Source: Pseudeuparius sepicola
Lineage: Eukaryota; Arthropoda; Insecta; Coleoptera; Anthribidae
Length of the DNA stretch: 64,000 nucleotides
Direction of reading: 5' to 3'
Assembly: GCA_963920635.1 (NCBI GenBank)
Contig: OY987299.1
Location: 18,837,401 to 18,901,400 of the forward strand
Positions 12,310-24,740 of this stretch are shown one piece after another. The notes beneath the pieces were generated by a model, which ran no database searches, was not told the DNA's origin, and saw only the letters and a list, made by a program, of their open reading frames with translations. A program made the position numbers and the translations under genes. The stretch's first letter is position 1. Each line of letters opens with the position of its first letter.

Positions 12310-12600
12310 TGCCCATTATTGTACGATTTTTTCAATAAGTAGGCCTTGGCGAGATGTAAACATCAAACGTCAGACGCGGAGAAATCGCCCGTCAAAAGTG
12401 ACCAAATATTCAAAACCCGGCCGATAACGGCTCATTTAACTTTTCGTACACATTGCGAAATTGTTTCCTATAGAAGCGCAATCCTTCAGTATACATATTT
12501 TAGTAAATTTGAATATCAATAGATTTGTTGTGTAGGCTGCACAAGAAGCAGCAGTTTGGTTTTTCTGTCAGAAGGTGCCGTGTCTCATCATACTTGTCCT
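12310..12600 (+). repeat. Dispersed repeat family 2, copy 1
   Basis: Closely similar to 56980-57275 in the same orientation, starting at CCCATTATTGTACGATTTTT and running through GTGACCAAATATTCAAAACC and the GAGGCTGCACAA region. Class unknown. Confidence 0.8.
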
Positions 12601-12607
12601 AGGTGGA

Positions 12608-12707
12608 CTCATGTGGTTTATTTGCCTCGGCCAGAGGCCTCAGCAACTAAACTCCACGTGAATCATAAAAAGTTGAACTTCAGTGCCTTGGTACATAAAT
12701 AACTATT
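12608..12707. mobile_element. Hairpin MITE family 3, partial copy
   Basis: Shares ACTCATGTGGTTTATTTGCC and AACTTCAGTGCCTTGGTACA with copies at 20361-20464 and 57971-58084. The centre is a GCCTCGGCCAGAGGCCTC palindrome. The left outer part present in the third copy is missing here. Confidence 0.8.
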
Positions 12708-15700
12708 TCCTAAAACAATGTATTGTGTAGTGAACTGCTAAAGTAAAAATAATTTTGTTTTATAGGTACTTTTTACTCTACTAAAAACATTCACTTAGAT
12801 TTTGGTCCTCTTTTTTCCAAAAACCTTCTTTTCGTATCATTTTATGTGTAGGTATTTAAAATTTAAAAAATTGGAATTACCATGAAACCGCAGCAGATAC
12901 GAAAAAGTGTGAAGAATATTTGTTATATGGAAAGTTAAAGGGGCAATCGAAATTAATGTCGCCTTTGACTTTGCATAGGGCTGAACAAAGGTTAGTTTAT
13001 AGGAAGTTTAGGAAATTCGACGACTTGGAAGGGAAAGGGGGGTGAGAGAGGCAAAGGGACGAAAGTGTGAATTAAGTTGGTAACATTTACACTTGAATTG
13101 GCGATTTAGTAACTCCCCAAACATTTAACGCTTCCAGCCATAGGCGCACACAGACGTTTTTTGCATATTCATTTGACGCTTGCAGTTAAAGGCGTGTTTC
13201 GCGGGTATTTTAGTTTACGCGTAAATTTCTTATATCGCTTAGAATGTCTCGGTATTTTTTTGTTTTAGACTTTCGGTAGCTGCGTTACCCCTTCTGATAC
13301 GCCACTGGCATCAAGCTGTGAGGAGAAGAAGAAGAAGAACAGTTGGTGGAGGCGGCACCGTCGCGAGATGTTGCCGGTGGTGAGGAACCACCTTTGCTTT
13401 TGTTTAAGAGTGGGGGAATGTCCTAACCTTCCTATAAACTATTCTGACAGGACAACTTTTTTCTTAAATAAGCTTCACTAATAATTACCCGTATTGTCGC
13501 CACTGGTTTTTCGTTTAAGTGGATACTTCACCATTTTATGTCAACCCAGTAATAAGTGTACCACATTTGGTTTGAATAGCTTTATTAGTTTCAGATATAT
13601 TAAAAAATATACCTATTTCCTTTTTGCGAACTTCAACCCCTTCCTTAGGAAGCCCCAAAGGCATTAAGTTCGTATGAGAAAGTGACATTGTTTTCAAAGT
13701 TTGAAACTTAAAACTAAAACACCCGTGTACTTCTTCCTTCTCAAAACTGTATAGTCGGTAGGACGCCATTCCATTACCAGTACTGGAAGCAACCCGATCT
13801 TTTGTTAGAGTGTTCCCTTTTCCCATCTATCTTCTCCTTAAATTTCATAATATATGGATGCATTGATGTAAAGAACGTCAACCGGTTATCTGGAATACCC
13901 TGCCCTCACCCTCACCGATATAAACGTCTATCTTGAAATCACGCCGTAAATGGCCCGAAGCGCAGACGACGAAATTGATAAATGGGCCGCCAGATTAATC
14001 TCACGTCAGGCATAACTCGAATACCGCGGGTACTACAAGAATTCCAAAGCCCTCAGGTGCTTCCTGCGAATCGGCAATTTCTTTCTTCGAATTACTTTTG
14101 GAAGACGATCTCACGAAACCAATTAAATCTGCTTGTGCGCCGGTTTTTTTCCCGATCGGCCCCTTATGAGAAATTCCCACGCAACATAGTTGTTTACGAC
14201 GAAGCCCTCTATTTCGGGATTGGTAAAAAATTACGAAGTGCAACTAATAATCATTAAACTACGGCAAGATGGGAAAGTGTTATAATTAGATGCACACATA
14301 ATAACGAGACGTAATGACTTCGTGGTTGGAAAGACTGATGGGATTTATTCCACCCTTATTACGTTGTACAATGGAGAGGCGTAGGTGAGATTAGATGTTC
14401 CCTGGGCTTTAGCCGGCTTCCTTTTGTCACTAAAGTGTGTCTCAGTTGTACGCGGTAGTAACTGCTATTTTGACTCCTACCTGTGTTCTTTATTTTTGAA
14501 GTTATGAAAAAAAGACTCTGAGGCGATGTTTTGATAGTATAAGCACAGTATAATAAACCATTTAAGTAGTCCACGTGATCTTTCGTTTTCGACCAGCAAA
14601 ATATCTATTAGTAATGGGATCACGCGAGTGAAAAAGTGCTCGAGTAGGTAGGTACGGTATAAATGAAGTTACTTGGAACAGCATAAAAACCTTTGAATTT
14701 TATACGGGTGATTTCTGCTGATAAGTCTGGTATTTTTACCAGTATCAGAAATCAGAGCGTGATAAATGCTATGAAATAGATCGCGCCCCGTATATCACGG
14801 TGTTCCAAGTGAGTTCATTTATATTTTACCAGGGTAGCTCGAGAACTGGCGCCTCGGCAATAAAATACGAGACAAAACACTTTTTTAACCATATTAAACC
14901 GCACCTGGTATTAGCAATGAAAAGAGATGAAGGAGACAGAGAAGATAGATATTGTAGCGCAAGACAAACTAATATTTACAATAGGTAGGTACCTACTATT
15001 ACATTTTATTTAGAAAAGTATATTCTACATCAATTTTTTATCTTCATAGGTAAATACTGGTTTACCTAAACGCTTATAAATAAAAGGTAATGGTAATTGT
15101 ACCAGTGATTACTCAATACTGATAGTACTTGGTGTACCTATATTCGTTCGTCTTGCAAGTATTCCAATCAACACCTACACAAAATTAGACTTTTCCAAAT
15201 AATAAATAATAATAAAATACAAGCGAAGCTGGCAGGTGCTTCGTAAGACTCGCCAATATCTTTCTACAAATTGCTTACCGGAATGGTTCTTAAAAACCAA
15301 TAACATGCCTCGATGAACACCGTCTGCTTCCTGGTTCGATCCCTTATGAGGCACTCCCACGCAACCATGTTATTTACGGCGACCCCTTAATAGGGCCGAT
15401 TTGATCTATTTTCGGGTCTGTGAGTATATACAAACAGTTTTAATAATAACTATTGATAAATAACCATAACTAAAATAACTTACTTGAAAGAAAGTAAATG
15501 TGGAAAGTGCGAGTACTGTATAGGGTGTCCCAGTTAACGTGACAAACGAAGGACTCGATACTAAGTTGTGGTATAGGTATTTTAATTTAGTTATTAGTTT
15601 TTACATCAAATTTTATGCAAAATATTTGGTGTAGTGTGCGGAAATTTCAACAATGGTTCTGACAGTCTATGTGTAGCTTTGTCTATGGTAATACCTATGT

Positions 15701-15780
15701 TATTGACATTACAGTATTTCAAAAAATAGTCTGTTCCAAAAAACTGTGAAGTTGAATTATTGTAACTACGACAAAACTAT
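12708..15780. other. Intronic sequence with two diverged repeat pairs
   Basis: Contains the second copy of the 10688 repeat (12988-13202). It also has a diverged pair at about 14040-14220 and 15225-15400, both containing CCCTTATGAG followed by CTCCCACGCAAC-like text. A polypurine run followed by TGTCCTAACC at 13405-13427 looks like a retroelement junction but cannot be extended. No supported exon. Confidence 0.4.
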
Positions 15781-15783
15781 ATA

Positions 15784-16372
15784 CAGTGTGTCTGGTTTTT
15801 CATGTTAACACCACTGAAAATCTAAGTAGGCTGGGGGAATTGAAGGGGGCAAGTTTTCTCTAAACCATCTCAAAATGCAGAATTTTTATTAAATTTTCTA
15901 CGGGTCAAAAATGCTCTGAAATTATCAAGAACATATTAATAAACAAAAAACTGATTTTTTTTTACAAAATGGCAACCAAAAAATAAAAACAATTTAAATT
16001 ATTGGACCTTTCTCAACAAAGTCACTGTCTAAGAGGATACATATTCTGCGCGTTTCCTGTTGTGGCACACCAGCTACCTTATAGACTTACCGACTGACAG
16101 GCTTTTGTATTTTTTAGACTTAATTCGTTTATAATGTCTGGGGTGGTTTTGATATATGTACTCGATTTTTGACCCGTATAAAGTTTCAAAAATTCTGCAT
16201 TTTGAATTGGCACAGAGAGAAACACCTTGTGTATTTTTTACTGGATTATAGAGCATCAACACTGTTTCGAAGATATTCCATAACATACTCGACTCGCCGG
16301 ATTCCTTTAAAATTCCTATTTTGCTCAACGTTGACATAGCACCTTTCAGAATGAAACTCCCTGTATATTTTT
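15784..16372. mobile_element. Diverged foldback element
   Basis: The ends read TATACAGTGTGTCTGG and CTCCCTGTATA. Inner words AAAATGCAGAATTTTTATTAAA and TTCAAAAATTCTGCATTTTG are mirror-related, as are ACGGGTCAAAAATG and TTTTTGACCCGT. The arms are more decayed than in the other foldbacks. Confidence 0.6.
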
Positions 16373-17585
16373 TGTTCAAATTTGGTATGTGGGGCTTTTG
16401 GTGTGTCCACTAACGCTGTGGTGTTGGATATGGTCTAAAAAATCAGGCATTTTTAGAGCTTTCTAACGATCTAATACTCGATATGGTTATTCAAAAAAAT
16501 AACGGAAATCAATATGGTTTCCATTTAAAAAACACAAGTTTGTGTCATATCTCGAAAATGGCAGCTATCACGGAAAGTAGAACATGAAAACCGTATTGGG
16601 CACATAATTCCCTCTAACTTTGGTATTTACACTTTTTACCTAAAATCAGAAACAACGAAGCTAAACGCATTATAATAAATCGCCAAAATTTCGTTTTTTC
16701 TAAATATCTATTAAGCCATGAGACTTATTCTTCAAAAATCCACAAGGCGCGTTAAATTGCGCCCACAAAACTGCAATTATTTCCAATTACCTACTCTTTC
16801 TGGTACACCACAATCTACGTACAGGGTGGTCAGATAAGAATGCAAAGTGCTGTATCTCGGAAACTATTCGTCGTAGAGACTTGCGGTAAAAATTTTTTAG
16901 AATAAAGTGGCCAAGAGAAAAACCTGGAAATTATTTTCAGATTTCCAAGATAGGCACCAGGGGGCGTAACCGCCATCTTAAACTTTTAAAGTGATTTTTC
17001 ACTGAAATCCACCTAGTAATGTTACCAAAATAATATATGCTTTTTAAAGGTAAGCTTTATTCGAGTAATTTTTGTTTACACTTTTTGACATATCTATTAA
17101 AATAAAGTGGTGGGGAGTGATTCAATGTTTTTTTAAATAAACAGCTGTATTTCCTAAATGACTGCACGGATTTTAAAAAACTTGGTCTCGTTGGAAAAAG
17201 CATTTATTGGTCCATCAAACCCATCTTACCCGTGATATGTCTAAGTCTCAGTGATGCCTCTAGAGCGCAAAATTGCAAAATTCTCGAAAAAATTAAATGC
17301 AATAATATTACTTTTTTTAATGAAAATGTAGTGAAATGATACCTAAATAGGCTAGTGAAAACCGTATTTCGATATCCTATTCCTAGCTGAAAATATCAAA
17401 GAAAGAAAATTTAGTTTCATCATAAAATTTTAAAAAGACGCTGTTACACCGATATTTATTATTATTTGTATTTTTTAAGATTTAATGATAAACTTTCATA
17501 ATTTTATCATTTTTGCCTAAAATCAACTTGTCAACAAATAATAAAATCCTATTCCTAACTGAAAATGTTTTTTTTTTAATAAAAC

Positions 17586-17669
17586 TAATGCTTCCTTAAA
17601 TGCTCGAATTGTCTTCCATCAATGCATTGTTGGAGCCGCTGATGCATGGACATTACAGCAGCTCCAATG
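17586..17669 (-). pseudogene. Tc1/mariner (IS630-type) transposase C-terminal remnant
   Basis: Read on the minus strand, the loop encodes SMHQRLQQCIDGRQFEHL followed by three more residues and a stop. The pattern R-x-x-x-C-I-x-x-x-G-x-x-F-E-H-L at the end of a frame is typical of the C-terminus of mariner-like transposases in arthropods. Only about 27 codons remain; the catalytic DDE/D region is gone. The call rests on this short pattern. Confidence 0.5.
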
Positions 17670-18135
17670 TTGACAAGTTGATTTTAGGCATTTGTTTTTC
17701 CTCCATGGCCTACCCTTCGTATTTTGCCTACCTTGCACTTGCATATTAAATGCATTGATTATTATGCCCCTACACGTATTTTTTTTTAATTTTTTTTAAA
17801 TGATAAAATTATGAAAGTTTATCATTAAATGTTAAAAAAGACAAATAAGAATAAATGCCGGTGTAACAGCGTCTTTTAAAAATTTTATGATAAAACTAAA
17901 TTTTCTTTCTTTGATATTTTCAGCTAGGAATAGGATATCGAGATACGGTTTTCACTAGCCTATTTAGGTATCATTTCACTACATCATATGAAAATAAAGT
18001 AATGTTATTGCATTTAATTTTTTCGAGAATTTTGCAATTTTCTGTTATTATATCAAAAAACGCGCTCTAGCGGCATCACTGAGACTTAGACATATCACGG
18101 GTAAGATAGGTTTGATGGACCAATAAATGCTTTTT

Positions 18136-18418
18136 TCTACAAGCGTGCGGAAAAGTACACTTTTCCGCACGCATTTTAGTTTAGAAAGTGTCACTTTTCC
18201 GCTCTACTTTTCCGCACTAGTGCGGAAATGTGACACTTCCTAAACTAAAATGCGTGCGGAAAAGTAAATGCGTGCGGAAAAGTGTCTTACTTTTCCGCAC
18301 GCTTGTAGAAAAAATAGTGTTCCTAACTCTTGCGGAAAGTGTCTTTTCCACACTCGATTTCAACTGCAATCGCATGCGGAAAAGTGGCACTTTCCGCACT
18401 TGTTAGGAAATATACTAT
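18136..18418. mobile_element. Nested insert of TGCGGAAAAGT hairpins
   Basis: Present only in the right arm of the surrounding palindrome, which shows that it is an insertion. It consists of at least eight direct and inverted copies of a word close to TGCGGAAAAGT, arranged as nested hairpins (GTGCGGAAAAGTACACTTTTCCGCAC and others). No coding capacity. Confidence 0.85.
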
Positions 18419-18795
18419 TTCCAACGAGACCAAGTTTGTTAAAATCCGTTCATTCATTTAGGAGTTACAGCTGTTTATTTAAAAAAACATTGAATCACTC
18501 CCCACCACTTTATTTTAATAGATATGTCAAAAAGTGTTAAACAAAAATTACTCGAATAAAGCTTACCTTTAAAAAGCATATATTATTTTGGTAACATTAC
18601 TAGGTGGATTTCAGTGAAAAATCACTTTAAAAGTTTAAGATGGCGGTTACGCCCCCTGGTGACTATCTTGGAAATCTGAAAATAATTTCCAGGTGCTTCT
18701 CATGGCCACTTTATTCTAAAAATTTTTTACCGCAAGTCTCTACGACGAATAGTTTCCGAGATACAGCACTTTGAATTCTTATCTGACCACCCTGT

Positions 18796-19460
18796 GCAAG
18801 CTGTATACATTATTTGAAGTGAATATTACTTATATCTTTCTTTCCTTTACACTTATTTAAACCTTATCCAGAAAAGTTGTTTTCCGACCAATCTCATCAT
18901 GTGCACAAATACCTGACAACTCGTTTTTTCTTAAAAATAATCAAAGGTTCCCTTGTAAACCCACTTCGTCGTTTATATATACCTACCGGCTTCGCCTTTC
19001 ATTTCCATTCGATCGGTTACGCTTTGTGCTTTGTGTAAATGCACCTTAACGAGACCGCCGAGCAACGCCTTCGTGTTTACAAACCTGGCATCGTCCCACG
19101 CTCGGGTGGGGTGGTCCCTTCGGGAGAAGCTGATACCTTCCTAGAAATCTTTGACGGCGGTTATTTTGGTTTCGGGCTTTTATTAGATGTGTCATTTGGT
19201 CCGTAGGAGGGTGTACATGCGGATAATTATCATCCCCTTAGATCGAGGACGAAATATAGAAACATTCGAATCAGAGTTGGATAAATGCGCTGGTCACAAA
19301 AGCTGATAACTTAAAGCATCTGGACAAATTCTCACATATATATGAAAAAACATGGACAAGAATCGAGAATTATTTTAAAAGTGTACCTACTTCTTCAGGA
19401 AAAATAAAACTCAAAATAAAAATAAAACCTTTTTAAAAACAAGCTTTTATTTATATAGTG
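18796..19460. other. Apparently unique block, possible regulatory sequence
   Basis: About 18960-19250 is moderately GC-rich, without a second copy in the window. It holds a 56-codon open frame (19039-19207) of no recognised family. No splice sites link it to the host exons in phase. A conserved non-coding block is one possible reading. Confidence 0.3.
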
Positions 19461-19461
19461 T

Positions 19462-19735
19462 GGTCATTTAAGTGTGCAACATATGGGATTTTTTTATTAA
19501 TTGCACAATCAAAAAACAGATATTGCCAAAAGTTGATGCTTGTTCAATACTCATATTAGGTGCACTTAGAATTGTTGTAAGTTAAACAGCATTCAGGGTA
19601 GGTCAAAAAATATAAAAATTGTACAAGAGTAGAGTACCCTTATTTAAAAAAATTCAACAAAATGTTATTAAGAAAAGTTGTTTAGAATAAGCTATGCCTA
19701 AATACCAAAACATGACCTCCTAAGAAAAAAAAATG
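19462..19735. repeat. Single arm of the 7946-8850 foldback family
   Basis: Starts TGTGGTCATTTAAGTGTGCA and continues through TTCAGGGTAGGTC and GAGTACCCTTATTT, as in the left arm at 7946. The loop and second arm are missing, so it is a truncated or recombined copy. Confidence 0.85.
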
Positions 19736-20360
19736 TGTGCAAAATTTCAGCTCAATCGGTTGGGTTGCAAGATTTCAGTACATTCACACAAACACACACA
19801 GTTAAAAAAGCTTGTAAAAGACTTAATCTTACTTTCATGTATTTTTAAGTGTGTAAACAGGAAAGTCTGCTGGTTTGAAATTTTTATGGGAAAATACGAT
19901 GTTGTGTCTTTCATTCTTGGAATAAAATTGACAATTATTATTATTGATAAAAATTTCCTGAATATACCTATGTACTTTCTAAAATAGTGTTAGATAATAG
20001 TATATTGTGCAGTAATTTAAACAATGAGGGCATATTGCATGCGAGTAAACACGTAGTAGCACGGTGCGAAACCGAGTGCCTTTATTTGGATATTTGGAAA
20101 AATTTTAATTTAAAAAATGTTCATGCCTACATTGATTTTGCTGTTCTGTTATTGACATTATTTGAGACAACAGTGTACACTTAGTAGAAGCGTTAATTCC
20201 ACTAGTGAGCAATGATATACCAAAATTGCGCAAATCTACCCTTGTAAAACTGTTTTTTTCTCTCAAAAGTAGTAGTAAAAATAAAAGAAGAACAAGAAGT
20301 AGGTACTGTAAAAAAATAGTAACAAGAAAACAACAAGTTACTAGAGATCCGGTCTCAAAA

Positions 20361-20464
20361 CTCATGTGGTTTATTTCTCGGCCTCGGCCAGAGGCCTCGG
20401 CAACTAAATTCCACATGAGCCATAAAAAGTTGAACTTCAGTGCCTTGGTACATAAATAACTATT
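20361..20464. mobile_element. Hairpin MITE family 3, copy 2
   Basis: ACTCATGTGGTTTATTT, a GGCCTCGGCCAGAGGCCTCGG centre, then CCACATGAGCCATAAAAAGT and CAGTGCCTTGGTACATAAAT. Nearly identical to the other two copies. Confidence 0.85.
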
Positions 20465-21580
20465 AACTGTATCACTTTTGAACAAACACAAAATAATATT
20501 TACTTTTCTAAAAACAAAAATGTTAATAGAACGCGCTGTAGTATAGAGCAGTCTGCACTTTGGCTTAGTTTATCTTTTCTAATAGATGTTCAACCTTCTT
20601 TTTAATAATTATTATAATTAAATACATTTGTGAACTTTGTTTCAATAATTGGGTACCTAAGTAAGTATGTACGTTTGTTTAATAGACAATAAAAGCAGTA
20701 ACAAGTAACAAAATACACACAGAAGTATAAGTATTTATAATAAGTACGATTCCTGGTGTGGATAAGTACATTTTCGGCAAATAATATGGTAAATTTGGGC
20801 AAATAGAGGGGGACTAAATTTTGTTGTAAGTCGAATTTTTGTGAGAATTTTCAAAAAGTGCGCGATCAGGCAAATGATCTATCTTCCCTTATGATTAAAT
20901 TTTCATAAAAATACAAACAAGCGAACAGAAAACAGCATGTTGTGAAGGAGAGTAATCTCTTCTGATTGAAATGGCAGTTTAGGGTCAATTTCATAATAGG
21001 TACATTCAACTAAATTATCTTTTGACAATCGGTCCTTAATCATTTTATTCTTAAGCCCAAAATGAATAGAAGTTGACCACTTGTCGTCAAGCAAAGAAAA
21101 CCTAGCTACTTCCAGTTATTATTACGATTTGACTTACAGCCAGGTATATAACTAAGTTCTAGCACAGAAAATATACTACGAAAGTATATTTTCTGTGGTT
21201 CTAGCATCCCTCGGCGATTCTAGACATCTTGAGGCTTGAAATTGTAAAGGCACGATTCTTCACTTAGAACTTTTATAGAAATGTTTCACTTTTGCACAAA
21301 CAAACAAAAATTATAAAAAAGCTGTCGCCAGCACTTCGGGCTGTCTGTTTCCACCCATAGAGATACTGCCTCGTGGTAGCAATCTGGCGGCGATAGCACT
21401 ACCCGCTCTACACAAATCAATTCTGGTGAATTTCTTGTAAAATCAACTGACAGGGAGTGTCAGGGCACGCGACGTGGATCCGCATCCCTTGTTGCCAGTT
21501 TTCTCTATTTCAGGGCTTCTCCTAGAGTCGGCTGTGTCAGTATATTTACACCTCGAAATACACGTTACGCGTCCCCTCCC
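20465..21580. other. No gene recognised
   Basis: AT-rich intronic sequence. A perfect small hairpin (CACAGAAAATATAC / GTATATTTTCTGTG) lies at about 21167-21200. No supported exon. Confidence 0.4.
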
Positions 21581-21582
21581 CT

Positions 21583-22600
21583 CCCTTGTCTAAGGTACCT
21601 AGTTTAGAGCAATTTTTTCGTTCAAACGTATTACCTAAGATACCGGGAACGCCACAAACTGCCGAATGTGCATATTGCCGAAAACCCGAACGACGGCCGA
21701 ACCGACCCGATGTTTTGCCGAATGTGCAAATTGCCGTATGGTCGTGTAGGATCGGTAGGAGTCGGTCCTCACCGTAAAAATCAGCTACTACCACTTCGGA
21801 CTAACTACTAGGTACCGGCAAAAAATCAACTACTACCCCTTCGGACTAACTACGACTACTTCGGCGAAAAACCAACTCGCCGGTAGTAGTTGTTCCGAAG
21901 TGGTAGTTGTTGATTTTTCGCCGATAGTAGTTTGTCCGGAGTGGTATTAGTTGATTTTTTGCCGGTAGTAGTTGTTCCGAAGTGGTAGTAGTTGATTTTT
22001 CGCCGGTAGTAGTTAGTCTGAAGTGGTATTAGTTGTTTTTTCGCCGGTAGTAGTTGTTCCGAAGTGGTAGTAGTTGATTTTTGGCCGGTAGTAGATTAGT
22101 TCGAAGTGGTAGTAGTTGATTTTTGGCCGGTAGTAGATTAGTTCGAAGTGGTAGTAGTTGATTTTTCGCCGGTAGTAGGTGTTCCGTATAGTGGTAGTAG
22201 TTGATTTTTCGCCGCTAGCAGTTAGTCCGAAGGGGTAGTAGTTGATTTTTCACCGATAGTAGTCGTTTTGTACAGGACTTAGTCCATTTCGCACAATATA
22301 TCCTGAAATTTTTGAATTTTCATTTTGGTCAGCAAATTAGGTAGACCCATATCTTTCAAAACAGCGGCCGGGCCGAACGTAAACACGACATAAATCTTTC
22401 AAAATTTCGGGTTTTCCGCGGGTTTTCGCGAAGTTTCGATGTGGCAAAAGGAGCAGAGACGCTACGTCGGCGAGGACCCACTTCTACCGATCCTACACGA
22501 CCATTCGGCAAATTGCGCATTCGGCAATTTGCTGAGGACCGATTCCTACCGATCCTACACGACCATTCGGCAATTTGCTGCCATCTCAAGGTACCGAGGA
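21583..22600. mobile_element. Inverted-repeat element with a minisatellite core
   Basis: Outer segments are mirror-related: left GTCGTGTAGGATCGGTAGGA with GCAAATTGCCG; right TACCGATCCTACACGACCAT with CGGCAAATTG, the right side partly duplicated. Between them lies a tandem array of a unit of about 41 bp. Short inverted copies of AAGGTACC lie near both ends. No open frame of note. Terminal inverted repeats around a VNTR suggest a non-autonomous element that amplified internally. Confidence 0.75.
21775..22268. repeat. Minisatellite of about 41 bp with an internal orientation switch
   Basis: Units resemble GCCGGTAGTAGTTGTTCCGA followed by AGTGGTAGTAGTTGATTTTTC. About nine run on the + strand from 21880. 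The first two (about 21775-21880) are the reverse complement, so the array flips orientation at about 21875. Confidence 0.88.
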
Positions 22601-22659
22601 ACCCACCTATATAATTCTGCCATGTCCGCCCCCCACTTCTAATTTGGCGCGTCTCCAAA

Positions 22660-24383
22660 TAGGGTATTTAGCCGTTTTTCAAATTTTATTTTGTTGAAAG
22701 CCTGTATTGATGCAGACTACACTAGTAAAACTCTAAACTAAAAATTTTACCTCCTTTGGGAGAAAATTGAGTTTAAAATTATTTCCGTTTTCAACGGTTT
22801 TCTTAATTTTGACGTCATAATAATTTTGAGCTATGTGAATAGGACCGCGAAGCCTTGAAGCTTTATTCGTTTATTGTACGTTGCCAACTCGTGTGATTTT
22901 TCCTTGCTGGTCGAATATTTTGTTATTAGAATAGCTGTATTCTAGTATGGAAACTCAAATTGTCAACATAAAGTTGATTATACAGTTCAAATTCTCTGAC
23001 TGTTTTTAACTCTGGTTATTGGTTCGGACTAGTTTGAGATTGCTTCCTAGAACAAACCTATTAATTGCAATAAATAATAACAGCAGTTAACTTTATAAAA
23101 AACACTATATTCCGTAAAGATTTAATATACTTTCTCAATGTTTGTTGAAGAATAGTCGGTCTTTGCAGTACAGGATTTACTTCTGAATACAAGTCCGAAA
23201 GGGGATCTGGCAACGGTGCAGCAAACTAGTAACGATAACGGTGCCGTCCTAACCTAATCTTGATGTTTTGTGGGTATCGAAACATAACCTAGCTTTCTAG
23301 CTTTGCGGTTTTCGCGTTTCGAGAGATTGTTTCGCTTTGGCATCTCGCTTTAAAAATTGTAAGAGCATAAATAGGTATGTCAATTTCCGGAAAATTGTCT
23401 GAACTTGCTTTAACAAAACCCACATTCACTACAGGAGGAGCCATTACTTTTCTCTTTGTCAACTTCTTCGCACTGAAACAGAAAGCAAATTAAACACTCT
23501 ATCTACTCTCATACCTATATAAATGCATCAGGTAGGTAGGTATTTCTTGGAATTTAAATGATTACCTATTTATATTCTTTAGGTACCTACCTACAATCAA
23601 ATTGAGAAAGAGTGCTTACTAAATTATACTTTGCTCTCAAACACTTTTATCTGGGGATTGAACTACCTACTACCAATATCAATTTTATGGTACCTATTCA
23701 TTTTTCTTTGTAATTGAAACTATAGGGTTTAGGATTGTACCATATACATAAGTTAAGATTTGCATTTGTAATTAATTAGATTTTATTACACTATCTCTCT
23801 CAATTTGAAACACAAGCACAATTTTTAATTATATTATAAGAAAGGAGCAATGATAAAAATTTGCATTGCCTACTTGCTTACCTTATTGTAATCGTTGATT
23901 TGTGAACACTTAGGTCAGGTATAAAAATGAATTAATATCTCATTTAGTCCTTTACTATTATGACGACGCGATAAACAATGGTTTTATTATAAAATATAAA
24001 ATTCAAAATCGTTTGGAACCCCTCAATAGCTTTGATAAAATTACAAATTTTGAAATGTAAACAAAACTCCAGCTGATATTATTTGACTAGTGACATATCA
24101 AATCACAAAATAATAAGATTAGGTCTCCAGTCCAAGTCCGTACCACATGATAAAAAAACGAATGAAAATGTTCGGCTCGTTATTATGACGTCAACACGCG
24201 GTCGGGTCCCGAACGCAAATTCAAATTTTATTTTGAAAATTCTAACTTCGTGGATACTTATTCGGGAAATAAAAAATGGTTAAAGCTATCTTAGGACTTG
24301 ATGAATCAAGTTATGTGCAATTTATTTGAAAATTTGATTAGAGGAAACTACCCTATTAACCGTCCGCCCTTGATTTTTTCCAG
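22660..24383. other. Intron upstream of the first recognised exon
   Basis: AT-rich, with GTAGGTACCTACC-like words around 23530-23600 and a polypyrimidine tract plus CAG immediately before 24384. No other exon recognised. Confidence 0.4.
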
Positions 24384-24713
24384 ACGGCGACGAGGGAGGC
24401 GTGCGGCTGGCGCAGCCGTCGCCGTCCGGCGGCGGCTACCGGCTGCCGGCCGACCGCGGCGTCGTGCTGCAGCGCCAGTGGGTGACGCTGACGGCGAGCA
24501 TGTGGCCGGGGCCGGCGGCCGCGCCCAGCGAGCAGCTGCGCCCCGCCGCCGCCGCCGACGACGCCCGGCCGCCGCCGCCGGCCGCCCCCGTCGGGCTGCG
24601 CGTGTCCGCCCTGGCGGCCGCCTTCTGCGGCGCCGCGCTCGTCGCCTGCCTCGCGGCCGCCTTCCTGCTCTACCGGTGCTGCGCGATGCCGCGCCGGCAC
24701 GACAAGCACTACT
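24384..24713 (+). CDS. Internal exon of an unrecognised single-pass membrane protein (transmembrane exon)
   Basis: The exon follows GATTTTTTCCAG and ends before GTGAGC, both good splice sites. Two bases complete a codon at the start and one base is left over at the end (phase 1 at both ends). The peptide has a Pro/Ala-rich region with QRQWVTLTASMWPG. Then comes a hydrophobic segment beginning LRVSALAAAFCGAALVACLA and ending in FLLYRCC, followed by basic residues (MPRRHDKHY). This fits one transmembrane helix with the C-terminal side in the cytoplasm. GC content is far above the flanking introns. The phase matches the exon at 35301. I do not recognise the family, and upstream exons were not found in the window. 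Confidence 0.8.
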
Positions 24714-24740
24714 GTGAGCATACCTTCTCTTTATTTGTGT

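Larger units (their letters stand above)
16821..18795. mobile_element. Large foldback palindrome, about 2.0 kb
   Basis: The left arm starts ACAGGGTGGTCAGATAAGAA and the right arm ends with its mirror. The arms are close to 700 bp each and agree at most positions, apart from an insertion of about 280 bp in the right arm (18136-18418). The loop at about 17516-17691 has its own short inverted repeat (CCTAAAATCAACTTGTCAACA and mirror) and carries a transposase C-terminal remnant. That remnant suggests the family descends from a Tc1/mariner-type element. Confidence 0.9.

Noticed and set aside
13405..13455. Polypurine run followed by TGTCCTAACC as an LTR start
   Set aside because: The word recurs near 10690 and 12988 but no second LTR, primer site or pol remnant could be found.
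15325..15345. GGTTCGATCCC, a possible tRNA/SINE B box
   Set aside because: No A box at the right distance and no cloverleaf; a diverged copy of the region at 14040 lacks the word.
19039..19207. 56-codon open frame in a unique block
   Set aside because: No start-context, splice or homology support; kept only as part of a possible non-coding block.
24384..24713. Bacterial contamination as the source of the GC-rich segment
   Set aside because: Clean splice sites, phase agreement with three other exons and AT-rich introns on both sides argue against it.
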